From contig JAQTPW010000001.1 in NCBI GenBank assembly GCA_028712565.1, positions 141,114-174,384 on the forward strand: DNA of 33,271 nucleotides. Direction: 5' to 3'. The DNA comes from Minisyncoccota bacterium. GTDB lineage: Bacteria; Patescibacteriota; Minisyncoccia; Minisyncoccales; JAQTPW01. Shown one piece after another: positions 8,196-15,756 of this stretch (the stretch's first letter is position 1; each line of letters opens with the position of its first letter). The translations under genes and the position numbers were made by a program. The notes below the pieces were generated by a model. It had not been told where the DNA came from, made no database searches, and worked only from the letters and a program-made list of their open reading frames with translations.

Positions 8196-8627
8196 TTATA
8201 ATTGCATTTCAAACCGGTAATATTTATGATTGTTATAAATTCCCCGTTGTTCCAATAAAGAAAACCCTTGCGTTAGGTAAAAATCAACGGTCTTATATTC
8301 CAAAAACGAACAGGCGCATAATGCGGAGGAATTATTTTCTTTTGCATATTCTTTTGCAAATTCAATGAGTTTTGCCCCAACGCCTTCCATTTGATGGTCA
8401 AGAGCTACAGCCAAAGTCTCAATAAACATTTTTTTATTTCGCATGCGAAAGCTAATAATCCCGACTGTTTTCCCGCCAATTTCAGCTAAAAAATACTGCC
8501 CGTTTTTAATTTGCTTTTCTACAAAATTGGGGTCATTCCAGACAAAATCAGGGATATTAAAATAAAGCAGGTTTACAATATCTAAAATTTCCTTTTTATC
8601 GCCAATTTCTGCCTTTTTTATTTCCAT
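8196..8627 (-). CDS. GNAT family N-acetyltransferase
   Basis: The 143-residue protein has the GNAT layout: KAEIGDKKEILDIV at the N-terminus, the beta4 strand FIETLAVALDHQMEGVG, the acetyl-CoA pyrophosphate loop where the usual RxxGxG is VALDHQMEGVGAKLI, and ACSFLEYKTVDFYLTQGF near the end. It should transfer an acetyl group from acetyl-CoA to an amine, but the substrate is not readable. I chose the internal ATG at 8627, where the domain begins (MEIKKAEI). An upstream ATG at 8651 would add eight residues and sit beside the terminator at 8659-8682. The gene overlaps or abuts the following GT2 gene, so it could modify a sugar precursor. That is inference. Confidence 0.85.
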   Translation of the reverse strand: MEIKKAEIGDKKEILDIVNLLYFNIPDFVWNDPNFVEKQIKNGQYFLAEIGGKTVGIISFRMRNKKMFIETLAVALDHQMEGVGAKLIEFAKEYAKENNSSALCACSFLEYKTVDFYLTQGFSLLEQRGIYNNHKYYRFEMQL

Positions 8628-8658
8628 AGATGCTATTTTTAATTTTATCAAAAAAAAG

Positions 8659-8682
8659 CCTGCTTGCCTATAGGCAAGCGGG
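8659..8682 (-). terminator. Intrinsic terminator after the Gmad2/GerMN gene
   Basis: A 10-bp stem (CCTGCTTGCC / GGCAAGCGGG, one G-U pair) with loop TATA is followed on the minus strand by a run of T (8651-8657). It ends the gene whose stop is at 8702. Confidence 0.85.
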
Positions 8683-8701
8683 CGGAAATTCTAAAGAAAA
8701 T

Positions 8702-9814
8702 TTATGGCTGGAATAATTCTTCCGGTGAAAATCTGACCTGTGTAATTCCGGAAAATTGCTTTGCCGTAGCTTCAATCTGAAACCACAAAATCCCCACCCG
8801 GCAAGATCCGCCTCCAGTTTTGTTGTTTGGATCGGAAAAAGCAAAAGTTAAAACTCCATTATTCAAAGAAGCTCCCTCCAAAGAAAATCCGGACAAAGGA
8901 TATTCGGTTGTAATCCCTTGCGCCCTTTCAGCGTCACTTAAATTCCCGGAAATAAGCAGTTTAATCGTATCTTGTATCGGCGTATTGGTTATTGGAATTT
9001 GGCGGTCCAAAGCCACCAATCCTTTTCTGCTGCAAAGGATGTTTCCGCTAGAATCCTTATCAAGATTGGGATTATAATAATAAAGCTTCACTGTTTGAGT
9101 CGGCATTGTTAATGTTTTCACAACCACCGCACCGCCTATTTTCCAGCCGGATATCTGAACCCGCTCCCCTGTTTCAAACGCGACCGAATGGCAAGATTTA
9201 CTATTATTTCCGATATTGCAGCCACTATCTGCGCTGAATTTAAGTTCTGCATTTAAAGCGGGCATTCCTGGCTCTTCATAGACCAAATACCAGACACCGG
9301 GTTTAAATCCCGGATTGTCTTTTACAAGGTTTCCGGTTTTAGAAAAATCTAAAGCCAATTCTGCGGCTTTTAATTTTACCGGTATTATGATTTCTGCGCT
9401 GTTTTGGGGCAGGCCGGAAGGATTGTCTTTTCGCAAAATAAGAGTGCCGTTTTGGTCTTTTGGCACTGAAAAGGCCAATATTGATTCAAAGGGAACAAAA
9501 TCTTCGGTCATCCAGTCACCCTGCGCCTGAGCATAAGTTTGCTTTACAGTATTTCCGTTTTCATCGAGCAGGATTACCGGAAATGTGGCTTCAAAATACC
9601 AACCTCCCCGGGCTTTTCCTTTTATAATGTAAGGGCTTTGGATTTCTTCATTTCTATCTGGATTTTCCACTTGGATTTGGCTATTTTCTGGTTCAATTTT
9701 TTCGCCTTTCATATAATAATAAATATAAAGGCCGCCGGCCACAATAGCAACTAAAATAACAATTATAAGAATTAACGCCAGCATTGAAGTTCCTTTTTCG
9801 GTTTCTTTGAACAT
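8702..9814 (-). CDS. Membrane-anchored Gmad2/GerMN domain protein
   Basis: Of 370 residues, 11-34 are a single hydrophobic anchor (LALILIIVILVAIVAGGLYIYYY) with a short charged N-terminus, so the body is outside. Residues ~48-150 match the Gmad2 immunoglobulin-like domain: NPDRNEEIQSPYIIKGKARG, WYFEATFPVILLD, AQAQGDWMTEDFVPFE. Residues ~275-370 match a GerMN-type domain: IKLLISGNLSDAERAQGITTEYP and a final QVRFSPEELF. GerMN is known from spore germination protein GerM and from LpqB-like lipoproteins. In non-sporulating bacteria it is found on cell-surface proteins. The middle (~150-270), with two cysteines near SGCNIGNNSKSCHS, is unassigned. It has its own terminator, and a TATAAT at 9842-9847 on the minus strand may be its -10 element. 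The function is probably envelope-related. Confidence 0.85.
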   Translation of the reverse strand: MFKETEKGTSMLALILIIVILVAIVAGGLYIYYYMKGEKIEPENSQIQVENPDRNEEIQSPYIIKGKARGGWYFEATFPVILLDENGNTVKQTYAQAQGDWMTEDFVPFESILAFSVPKDQNGTLILRKDNPSGLPQNSAEIIIPVKLKAAELALDFSKTGNLVKDNPGFKPGVWYLVYEEPGMPALNAELKFSADSGCNIGNNSKSCHSVAFETGERVQISGWKIGGAVVVKTLTMPTQTVKLYYYNPNLDKDSSGNILCSRKGLVALDRQIPITNTPIQDTIKLLISGNLSDAERAQGITTEYPLSGFSLEGASLNNGVLTFAFSDPNNKTGGGSCRVGILWFQIEATAKQFSGITQVRFSPEELFQP

Positions 9815-9841
9815 ATTTTTGGATTAATTATTAACGTTTAT

Positions 9842-9847
9842 ATTATA
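9842..9847 (-). promoter_or_regulatory. Possible -10 element for the Gmad2/GerMN gene
   Basis: TATAAT on the minus strand lies 28 nt upstream of the ATG at 9814. No convincing -35 element is visible at the right spacing, so this is tentative. Confidence 0.35.
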
Positions 9848-9941
9848 ATATATATCTTCGCTAATTTTAATTATGCAAAAATATTATTAAAATTTTGTGA
9901 AATTAGAATTGTGCGATAATCCGAAAAGCCGCAATTTTCTT

Positions 9942-12662
9942 TTAGTGCAATTTTTTTATATGGAATATATGAGTTAGAAATTTTAAAAGCAAATATAATC
10001 CGAGTAAAAGGGATATGCCGGCAGATAAATAAAATATTATTCTTATAATTTTTCTGCCGCCGGAATCGCCAGAATTCACGCCATTGCTTATCTGGGCAGA
10101 AAGTTTTTTTGAATAATCTTCCTTAATTTCCTCATTTTCCGGGATTGAATTTGCAGAATCATCAACTGATAAATTCTGTTCGTTTTCTATTTTTACTTCC
10201 GGGATATTCGCAACCAATTGTTGCGAGGTTTCAAGAGAAACCGTCGATGTTGCAGAAATTAATTTTGCTGGAGTTGCATATTGGGGTTCCGGCACATTTT
10301 CATTAATTGAAGTTGTGGCAAAAACTGTAGTGGTTGCGGCAAGAACCATGGGAGTTGTGGTAGAAATTGTAGTAGTTGCGGCTGATAATTCAGGAGTTGA
10401 AGTGGGACTGACAGGCAAATTTTCGGCAGCTTCTAATTGCGTTATATTTGCATTATTCGAATTTTGCAGATTTTCAGTTTTTTTTGGAAAACTTTGCATT
10501 ATTCCATCCCAGGTTTTTCCCAATGCCGCCGGAATAACATAAGCTGTAGTCCAAATCCTGGTATCGAGAGCAATGGATACGTCCTCAAACCCGCCGTCAT
10601 CATTTTGGCGGGAAGCTAAAAAATCATAGGAATTGTTTCCAGTATTTTCCCAGCTTTGAACCTGCTCTCCCAAAGCTACAATTGCCTGAATTGCCCAGGA
10701 AGTTGATATTGCATTGTTGTCAAAACCGCCATTTTCAGTTTGCGAATTTTTTAGAAAATTTTTTGCCAACTGCAATGATTGCTCAATTGAGTCTATAATA
10801 TCAGTATCTAAACCCCCTGTTTTTTTTGCAAGAGAAAGCGCTTGTATTGCCGACGCCGTCAAATCAATGTTGCCCCAGGAACCATTTGTATTTTGCTTTG
10901 AAATAATAAATTTTAATACAGCCCTAATAATCGGATCGGAACCTGAATATCCGGCTTTTAACAAAGGAAAAAGCGCAAAAATATCGTCGTTAAAAAGTTC
11001 GGGATCGCCAATTTGTGTCCCGTCAAAAGCGGATAAAATCAAAGAAATATAATCTGTCGCAGTTTCAGAATAAGGATTAACTGAAAGCGCCATCAAAGCC
11101 ATAGCTCTCCTTTCCAGATCGGTAATGCTTCCATTGGTATTATACTCGGCTCCCGACAAATAATTTTTTAATTTATTTTTCGCATCACTCCCGCCAAATG
11201 CAGACAGCGCAATCGCCGCCCAATCAGAATAAATAATTGAAGATCCTATAGAGCCGTCGCTGTTTTGATTTAAGACAAGAAAATTTATGGCTTTATTTAT
11301 ATCTGCTGTTTTATGCGTTTGCGCATTTCCGGGATTTGCCCCGGGGTTGCCTCCAGAACCGCCGCTTGGAATTGGAATATCGGGAGGAGTTGGCGGAATT
11401 ATTTCATCTTGAAAGATCCCAGCCAAAGTTAAAATCGGGCTGTCCAAATACCCTGCTTTTTTCCCAAAAATTAAATATGGGCTGGTTGTGGCGACTAATA
11501 ATTGAAATGCGCCGTCTTCAGAAAAAAATTCCTGTCCATCAATTAAAAATGTGCTGCTCGCAGCTAATTCCCAAACAGGACTCCAGCCAGAATCATAAGC
11601 GAATTGTTCCAAAAATAAAGTAGTTGTACTATTTACGGCCGGAGTTGTGGTCGCGGTTGTAATTCTTAAAGGACTTATGCCGTAAATCAGGAGTAAGTTT
11701 TCATTTTCGCTTAAAATATCCTTGTTTAGCGCAACTTGCCCGTAATCCAAATCTTTAAACCAGCTCCAATAAATTCCGTTTCCATCCTGATTGTTTGCAA
11801 AATCTGCAATTGAATCCAAAAATGAATCACTCCCCCAGTCCGTCCATTGGTTTAAAAGTCCCGACTGTTCCACCGCGCATTTGCCATTCAAACTGTAAAT
11901 GCCATTTCCCGCATTTTCTTCACAAGCTAAAACCGCCAGATTCTGATTGAGCAAAGTTGAGCTTGCAGTTTCAAGACGCAAATTAATATTAATTGTTGGC
12001 AGCTGCGGAATAATTATTGTGGGCTCGCTGTCAATAAATCCCGGTTCTTTTGCAGAAATTTCATAAGCCGTAGTGGTATTCGGCCATAATTCATAAGTTC
12101 CGCTGGCGCTGGGAATTTCCAGCCCGTTGATTGAAAACGTGGTGCTTGCCGCCAGAGCCCATTGCCAAAAAGAAACATCAAAATAAAAAGCGCTTATAGT
12201 TGTGGTTGAATTAATAAACGGCGAGATATCGGATGCTGTTATTTTAAGCGGACTTGTCCCAAAAGATAGCAACAGTTTTTCACCCTCGGAAAGTATATGC
12301 TGATTTAACGCTGTTTCTCCGGGTTCTGAATTGCTAAACCAAAGCCAGTAATTAATAAAATCTCCTTCGTATTGATTTATGGAATTTAACATAATTCCGT
12401 ACGGATACCAGGTTGAAGTCGCAGTCCAACTTTTGCTGGAAATTAATTGGTCTATTGCGCACCAGGCGTTAATAGTATAATTTGTGCTGCTTGCCTGGTC
12501 CGGGCAGGAACTCACAATAAAGTCATTATCAAACAAAATTTGATCAAAGGCGGCAACTTTCATTTGAATTGTTGTTGTCCCCTCGGCTTTAGCTTGCGAG
12601 ATAAATAAAAACAGGCTGGCAAAAACTATAAAAAGAATGATTTTAGAATTGAGGTTTTTCAT
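9942..12662 (-). CDS. B12-riboswitch surface protein: two DUF4430-like segments, alpha/alpha toroid, C-terminal anchor
   Basis: A 906-residue exported protein with a signal peptide at 1-26 (cleavage after SQAKA). Segments ~30-220 and ~222-415 are related to each other. Each contains a cysteine pair, a YWLWFSN or YWSWFKD strand, then ALNQHILSEGE or ALNKDILSENE, resembling the DUF4430/transcobalamin-like beta domain. A Pro/Gly linker (~420-450) precedes four or more helix-pair repeats of the prenyltransferase/squalene-cyclase toroid type (~452-730: NQNSDGSIG, KQNTNGSWG, SQTENGGFD, RQNDDGGFE). A Ser/Thr-rich stalk (~735-870) ends in a transmembrane span (~878-900). Animal intrinsic factor and transcobalamin combine the same two folds. 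The ATG overlaps the preceding DUF4430 gene by 20 nt, and both lie behind a cobalamin riboswitch. Cobalamin binding at the cell surface is a strong inference, not shown. Confidence 0.85.
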   Translation of the reverse strand: MKNLNSKIILFIVFASLFLFISQAKAEGTTTIQMKVAAFDQILFDNDFIVSSCPDQASSTNYTINAWCAIDQLISSKSWTATSTWYPYGIMLNSINQYEGDFINYWLWFSNSEPGETALNQHILSEGEKLLLSFGTSPLKITASDISPFINSTTTISAFYFDVSFWQWALAASTTFSINGLEIPSASGTYELWPNTTTAYEISAKEPGFIDSEPTIIIPQLPTININLRLETASSTLLNQNLAVLACEENAGNGIYSLNGKCAVEQSGLLNQWTDWGSDSFLDSIADFANNQDGNGIYWSWFKDLDYGQVALNKDILSENENLLLIYGISPLRITTATTTPAVNSTTTLFLEQFAYDSGWSPVWELAASSTFLIDGQEFFSEDGAFQLLVATTSPYLIFGKKAGYLDSPILTLAGIFQDEIIPPTPPDIPIPSGGSGGNPGANPGNAQTHKTADINKAINFLVLNQNSDGSIGSSIIYSDWAAIALSAFGGSDAKNKLKNYLSGAEYNTNGSITDLERRAMALMALSVNPYSETATDYISLILSAFDGTQIGDPELFNDDIFALFPLLKAGYSGSDPIIRAVLKFIISKQNTNGSWGNIDLTASAIQALSLAKKTGGLDTDIIDSIEQSLQLAKNFLKNSQTENGGFDNNAISTSWAIQAIVALGEQVQSWENTGNNSYDFLASRQNDDGGFEDVSIALDTRIWTTAYVIPAALGKTWDGIMQSFPKKTENLQNSNNANITQLEAAENLPVSPTSTPELSAATTTISTTTPMVLAATTTVFATTSINENVPEPQYATPAKLISATSTVSLETSQQLVANIPEVKIENEQNLSVDDSANSIPENEEIKEDYSKKLSAQISNGVNSGDSGGRKIIRIIFYLSAGISLLLGLYLLLKFLTHIFHIKKLH

Positions 12663-13251
12663 ATTTCCAATTTATTGCATCATTTGGCTTTAAAATATAA
12701 TTCGAAATTCCGACCTGGGCAGCTTTGTCATTTATATAGTAGATCCAATAGGTGTTTTCACCTGGGTTATTTTTTATTCCGTTAATTTCTTCAACAAAAA
12801 AACCCAATCCCAGCGAATTCTTTCCAGCAAAACTAATTTCGTTTTTGGCTGAAAGCAAATCCATCAATTCATAAACTGTGCTTTTTTCCGGAACTGAAAT
12901 TTCATATTTTTTTTCGCCAACGTATAAAATGTGCGGCTCACCCGTCGCCTCTGTTTTTACTCCAGCGACAGTTTCGGACATAGTTGATGTGGCCTCGGAT
13001 GTTTTAATGTTTTCTTCCGGAACAATATTTGAAACCACGTTTTCTTGTTGAGCTTGTTCTGTTTCCAGTTGGTACTGGTTATCTGATATTTGGCGTGGCG
13101 AATAATTCTTATTTTCAATCGGCGCGCTTTGGTTAATATAAATATAACTTACAGCAGCAAGGCATGAAAAAATAAAGAAAATAATTAATAATTTTTTCGT
13201 CCGAGGCAGACCAGACTTAGGCTGATTATTTCCGTGGATTAAGTTATTCAT
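12643..13251 (-). CDS. Membrane-anchored DUF4430 (transcobalamin beta-domain-like) protein
   Basis: This 202-residue protein has an N-terminal membrane anchor (about residues 20-42, KLLIIFFIFSCLAAVSYIYI), a low-complexity linker and a C-terminal DUF4430 domain (~108-202). The domain includes YEISVPEKSTVYELMDLL and ENTYWIYYINDKAAQVGISN, the latter close to the YWQF...GV strand region of intrinsic factor. I chose the ATG at 13251. An in-frame ATG at 13326 would put 25 extra residues over the riboswitch and terminator. The stop overlaps the start of the 906-residue gene by 20 nt, so translation is probably coupled. The likely role, from domain and riboswitch, is to hold cobalamin or a related corrinoid near the membrane. 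No transporter gene is in the window. Confidence 0.88.
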   Translation of the reverse strand: MNNLIHGNNQPKSGLPRTKKLLIIFFIFSCLAAVSYIYINQSAPIENKNYSPRQISDNQYQLETEQAQQENVVSNIVPEENIKTSEATSTMSETVAGVKTEATGEPHILYVGEKKYEISVPEKSTVYELMDLLSAKNEISFAGKNSLGLGFFVEEINGIKNNPGENTYWIYYINDKAAQVGISNYILKPNDAINWKYEKPQF

Positions 13252-13256
13252 AAAAA

Positions 13257-13281
13257 AATCTTTCCCAAAACAGGAAAGATT
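13257..13281 (-). terminator. Riboswitch expression-platform terminator
   Basis: On the minus strand a 9-bp stem (AATCTTTCC / GGAAAGATT, 7-nt loop) is followed by a T run that ends at the ATG. Placed directly after the aptamer, it is the likely off-state hairpin. A small hairpin, CGGAT/ATCCG (13283-13295), precedes it. Confidence 0.85.
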
Positions 13282-13295
13282 CCGGATAAAATCCG

Positions 13296-13443
13296 CGTTT
13301 GTCCTGCTCGGGACGTTTGCTGCCAAACAATGTTCGGGCTCATTCCGAAAAAAATACGGACATTACCGTTGCGGCACAGCCGGGGAATCTAACCCCACTT
13401 TCTGCCCCATAATCGGGCTCGCTCAAAAAGCGATGAAGGCAAC
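13296..13443 (-). ncRNA. Cobalamin riboswitch aptamer
   Basis: Read on the minus strand, the conserved core is present: GGGGCAGAAAG, then GGGGTTAGATTCCCC, then GCTGTGCCGCAACGGTAA (core 13363-13375). This matches the cobalamin-class GGTGxAAxxCC and CCGCAACxGTAA elements. The B12-box equivalent GCCCGAACATTGTTTGGCA lies at 13321-13339 and the P13-like hairpin GTCC/GGAC at 13301-13314. A promoter lies just upstream and a terminator just downstream. It controls the DUF4430 operon. Confidence 0.9.
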
Positions 13444-13468
13444 AATTTATTTAACTTATTATATTTTA

Positions 13469-13497
13469 ATTTTATTCCAAAAACATCTGTAAGTCAA
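13469..13497 (-). promoter_or_regulatory. Promoter of the cobalamin riboswitch operon
   Basis: On the minus strand, TTGACT (13492-13497) and TAAAAT (13469-13474) are 17 nt apart. The predicted start, near 13462, places the aptamer about 20 nt into the transcript. Confidence 0.7.
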
Positions 13498-13740
13498 ATC
13501 GCCCAAATGGCGATTTCTGATTTGTACGTACGGTTGTACGTACGTCCGTACGTACAACCATATATCGAAGAAAAGCCTGCACTGAGCGAGCGAAGCGAGT
13601 CGAAGTGCTGTGGGGATGGTAAAATATTACCTGCCCGCATTACTACTCAAAGCGTTGCAGGCGGGGAACTTGGTACTTCGTTAAAACTCAGTACCAATAC
13701 TGAGCACACCGAATGTATTGGTTTACGAGTAATTTTCCCT
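13496..13740. repeat. Palindrome-rich non-coding block
   Basis: This block holds four distinct structures: an 8-bp hairpin AAATCGCC/GGCGATTT (13496-13516); GTACGTAC-type repeats with a perfect 13-bp inverted repeat GGTTGTACGTACG/CGTACGTACAACC (13532-13559); an imperfect palindrome with GAGCGAGCGAAGCGAG (13584-13600), a type of repeat I associate with CPR genomes; and overlapping pairs TTGGTACT/AGTACCAA and ACCAATAC/GTATTGGT (13670-13730). No coding region is supported. Open frames here are by-products of the repeats. Confidence 0.7.
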
Positions 13741-13804
13741 TTTTAGAAACAAACCGGAACCTTCTTACTATGGAATATTAGAACTTTTTAATGATTACCT
13801 TTCC

Positions 13805-13839
13805 AAAAAAAAGTCTCTTACCTAGACGGCAAGAGACTT
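13805..13839 (-). terminator. Intrinsic terminator of the repeat-protein gene
   Basis: A 9-bp stem AAGTCTCTT/AAGAGACTT (13811-13839) is followed on the minus strand by a run of eight T (13805-13812). It lies 27 nt after the stop at 13866. Confidence 0.9.
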
Positions 13840-13865
13840 AGACGATTTTATCTTTTTTAAGAACC

Positions 13866-14495
13866 TCATTTGATATTTTTTTGCTTTTTGATCTTTGCCC
13901 AACTTGCAGTTTTAGGAAGCCCAAGATCGCGAGCACGTTTTTCACGAAGAGCTTCAAGAATCTGGTAGAGGGGTACTAATTTCGAGAATCCAAGTGCTGA
14001 CGCGATATTATCCCAATTCGCTTCTTTAGATAAATTAAGTTCGTGAGAAATTCTTTCGCGAAGCGAATCCGTCATTTCCCCAAGAATAGCATAATCTGGC
14101 AATCCTAAAGCCCTAATAATATCGTCCCAGCTATGAACCCTATCTAATTCCAGCACCCCAGCGAATCTTTCAAGATTGCGCCGGCTATAATTGCTAACGT
14201 TAGGCAAACTGCCAAACATATCCGATTCTTTATCTTCCCTTTCTCGAATTCTTCTCTTTAAAACCCCTGCCCTCTTTTTTATTATATTAGCTAATCTTAA
14301 ATAAACAGGACTGGGTAAAACTTCTAGAAAATCGGCAATCTTCCTAGCTTCAATTTCAACTCTTTTAGATTCTTCTTCGGGAGTTAAGAGTTTTCCCCGA
14401 CTAGACCATTTCTTAATTACAAAAACTCGCTTCTCCCTATCTGAAATACCTTCGGTTTCAATAGCTGATCTGTCAGAAGAAATAATTATTTTCAT
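13866..14495 (-). CDS. Unknown protein with three helical repeat units
   Basis: I do not recognise this 209-residue, charged, soluble protein. Residues ~110-205 contain a repeated unit of about 40 residues built around a hydrophobic-LxL core and a conserved tryptophan: ELDRVHSWDDIIRALGLPD, ELNLSKEANWDNIASALGF and DLGLPKTASWAKIKK. These look like short helical hairpins, possibly for protein or nucleic-acid binding. The N-terminal half has beta-strand-like KIIIS then a helical Arg/Glu-rich segment (KKRAGVLKRRIREREDKE). The start is the ATG at 14495, because AGGAG (14504-14508) sits 8 nt upstream, which is one of the few clear Shine-Dalgarno sites in the window. It has its own promoter and terminator, so it is a one-gene unit. 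Confidence 0.8.
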   Translation of the reverse strand: MKIIISSDRSAIETEGISDREKRVFVIKKWSSRGKLLTPEEESKRVEIEARKIADFLEVLPSPVYLRLANIIKKRAGVLKRRIREREDKESDMFGSLPNVSNYSRRNLERFAGVLELDRVHSWDDIIRALGLPDYAILGEMTDSLRERISHELNLSKEANWDNIASALGFSKLVPLYQILEALREKRARDLGLPKTASWAKIKKQKNIK

Positions 14496-14585
14496 CAATT
14501 CATCTCCTATTTTTTATTTTGGTATTTTAGAATCAATCTATATTTAAGCTTTTCAGCCGATATTTTTAAAGTTCAGAATAACAAA

Positions 14586-14614
14586 ACAATACCATATTTT
14601 TATGGGATTGTCAA
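14586..14614 (-). promoter_or_regulatory. Promoter of the repeat-protein gene
   Basis: On the minus strand, consensus TTGACA (14609-14614) and TATTGT (14586-14591) are spaced 17 nt apart. The predicted start is near 14579, leaving a leader of about 85 nt. Confidence 0.65.
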
Positions 14615-14725
14615 TGTTAAAATTACTGAATTCACCCTAAGCGCAACAATAAAAAATCGTTCAATTAGCAAAAAATAGTGAATTTTTAAATTCAAGTTCG
14701 AACTTGTACAATTAGCTGTGACAGT
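14615..14725. other. Intergenic stretch with a 14-bp palindrome
   Basis: Part of the 307-bp gap before the NADAR gene. The only clear feature is the perfect palindrome CAAGTTCGAACTTG (14693-14706), a possible binding site of unknown use. The flanks are AT-rich, and I see no gene. Confidence 0.45.
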
Positions 14726-14800
14726 CGGTCTAGAACCGAATCTTTAAGGGAAAAAATCAGGACCTTTAGAGGTGTTTCACCGACCCGTCTCGGTCAGGGC
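14726..14800. repeat. Structured 3' element, copy A (after the NADAR gene)
   Basis: It contains CGGTCTAGAACCG, AAGGGAAAAA and an ACCGA/TCGGT hairpin. The order of blocks matches copy B at 15301-15411 (CGGCCTAGAACGG, AGCGGGAAA, then GGTCTCGGTCGGG). It starts directly after the stop of the minus-strand gene and has no classic U-tail. Confidence 0.5.
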
Positions 14801-14802
14801 AA

Positions 14803-15288
14803 TTATTTTATAATTTCACCTCTTAACTTCATCCATATTTTCCCCAATTCGTTTCTTCCGTTCCTTTTCTTTCCCCACCCCCAAAAGTCGTCTTTCGGAG
14901 AATCTTCTATAATTTTTCTTTTCCCAGTTTGTAATAATTTGTGCATTACGTAGGGATTCTGTTTTAATTTGTGCCTGACAATATCTTCCATAATTGCGAT
15001 TTTTTTATCTGCCCAATCACTCGGAAATTTATCTTTATTCGCACTCGCAATTCTTTTTGCCTCATCAGCCGACATCGCTTTGTAAATTTTTTCGACTAAT
15101 TTTGGCGCGGTTTTTAAAAAATGTGCGGCTTGATAAGCATGCTCTGAAGTTTGCCAAAGTCTGCCCCTCCATTGCACCGCAAAACTGGAAAAATTAGAAA
15201 AACAATAGAATTCTCTTTCATAAAATCCGACAATTTTTCCAGAAGTTTCTAACTGAGGATCTCTGTTTTGATATTTTGTTTTCAACAT
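14803..15288 (-). CDS. NADAR family protein (YbiA-like)
   Basis: At 161 residues this is the usual single-domain NADAR length. The family motifs are in order: GFYEREFYCFSNFSSF (about 21-36), WRGRLWQTSEHAYQAAHF (40-57), and SPKDDFWGWGKKRNGRNELGKIW (about 131-153). The conserved EHAYQA, DFWGWG and NxLG elements that build the active site are intact. Known NADAR proteins are N-glycosidases. YbiA removes harmful riboflavin-pathway intermediates, and others act on ADP-ribose-type substrates, including ADP-ribosylated nucleobases in defence settings. Which role applies here is not decided by sequence. It sits among small accessory genes and no ADP-ribosyltransferase is visible nearby. Confidence 0.92.
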   Translation of the reverse strand: MLKTKYQNRDPQLETSGKIVGFYEREFYCFSNFSSFAVQWRGRLWQTSEHAYQAAHFLKTAPKLVEKIYKAMSADEAKRIASANKDKFPSDWADKKIAIMEDIVRHKLKQNPYVMHKLLQTGKRKIIEDSPKDDFWGWGKKRNGRNELGKIWMKLRGEIIK

Positions 15289-15300
15289 AAATTTGCTGTG

Positions 15301-15411
15301 CTCCCCGGCCTAGAACGGATTTCTTAGCGGGAAATTCGGCCCATTTTTGGCTCCCCCGCTGACGCCGCCTTGCCCGTCCGAAGCTTTATACGAAGGAGGG
15401 TCTCGGTCGGG
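15301..15411. repeat. Structured 3' element, copy B
   Basis: It follows the stop of the COG3323-like gene on the minus strand. It shares with copy A the CGGxCTAGAACxG motif (15306-15318), a GGGAAA block, and a terminal CTCGGTCGGG block, with an extra GC-rich insert (15361-15400, CGTCCGAAGCTTTATACG). Confidence 0.5.
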
Positions 15412-15735
15412 TCATAATTTTCGCGTTTCAAGAGGATAAAGGTCGTACGCGATCTCTTCGTATGGGTGAACTTTCTTTAAGGCGGTGAGAACATCGTTAA
15501 CTACTTCAGCGTCAACTTGGCATTCAACCCGTTCCTCTTCTATTTCTTCAAACTTCCCAACTTCTCCAATAGTTGGTTTCGCTCCTTTTTCGGGCCTAAA
15601 ACGGCCGATTCCTCGAGTAGTAAAACTGCAGAAAGAATAATTCCCTAATTTTCCAGCACCAGCTTCACCGATAGCTCTTCTTGCCTTTTCAGCATACGAC
15701 GGAGGAATTGTAAAAATAAGTTTATATTTAGACAT
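15412..15735 (-). CDS. COG3323-like protein (NIF3/YqfO insertion-domain fold)
   Basis: A 107-residue stand-alone domain. It opens YKLIFTIPPSYAEKARRAIGEAGAGKLGNY, continues with CSFTTRGIGRFRP and GKFEEIEEERVE, and ends KKVHPYEEIAYDLYPL. This closely resembles the CutA/PII-like domain inserted in bacterial NIF3-family proteins (YqfO) and its stand-alone COG3323 relatives. The HPYEExAYDxYPL signature is very characteristic. The biochemical role is unknown. The fold suggests a trimeric metal- or small-molecule-binding protein. No partner NIF3 core gene is present in the window. The stop TGA is followed at once by the structured element copy B. Confidence 0.85.
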   Translation of the reverse strand: MSKYKLIFTIPPSYAEKARRAIGEAGAGKLGNYSFCSFTTRGIGRFRPEKGAKPTIGEVGKFEEIEEERVECQVDAEVVNDVLTALKKVHPYEEIAYDLYPLETRKL

Positions 15736-15756
15736 AAATTAATTATAGCATTACCT

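Noticed and set aside
13252-13326. Longer start for the DUF4430 gene at 13326
   Set aside because: The extra 25 codons run through the riboswitch 3' end and the terminator hairpin, and would place a cysteine-containing, non-signal sequence before the membrane anchor.
13507-13746. A 79-codon plus-strand frame containing SERSESK
   Set aside because: It is the translation of palindromic repeats (GTACGTAC units and GAGCGAAGCGAG element) and has no start signal or domain.
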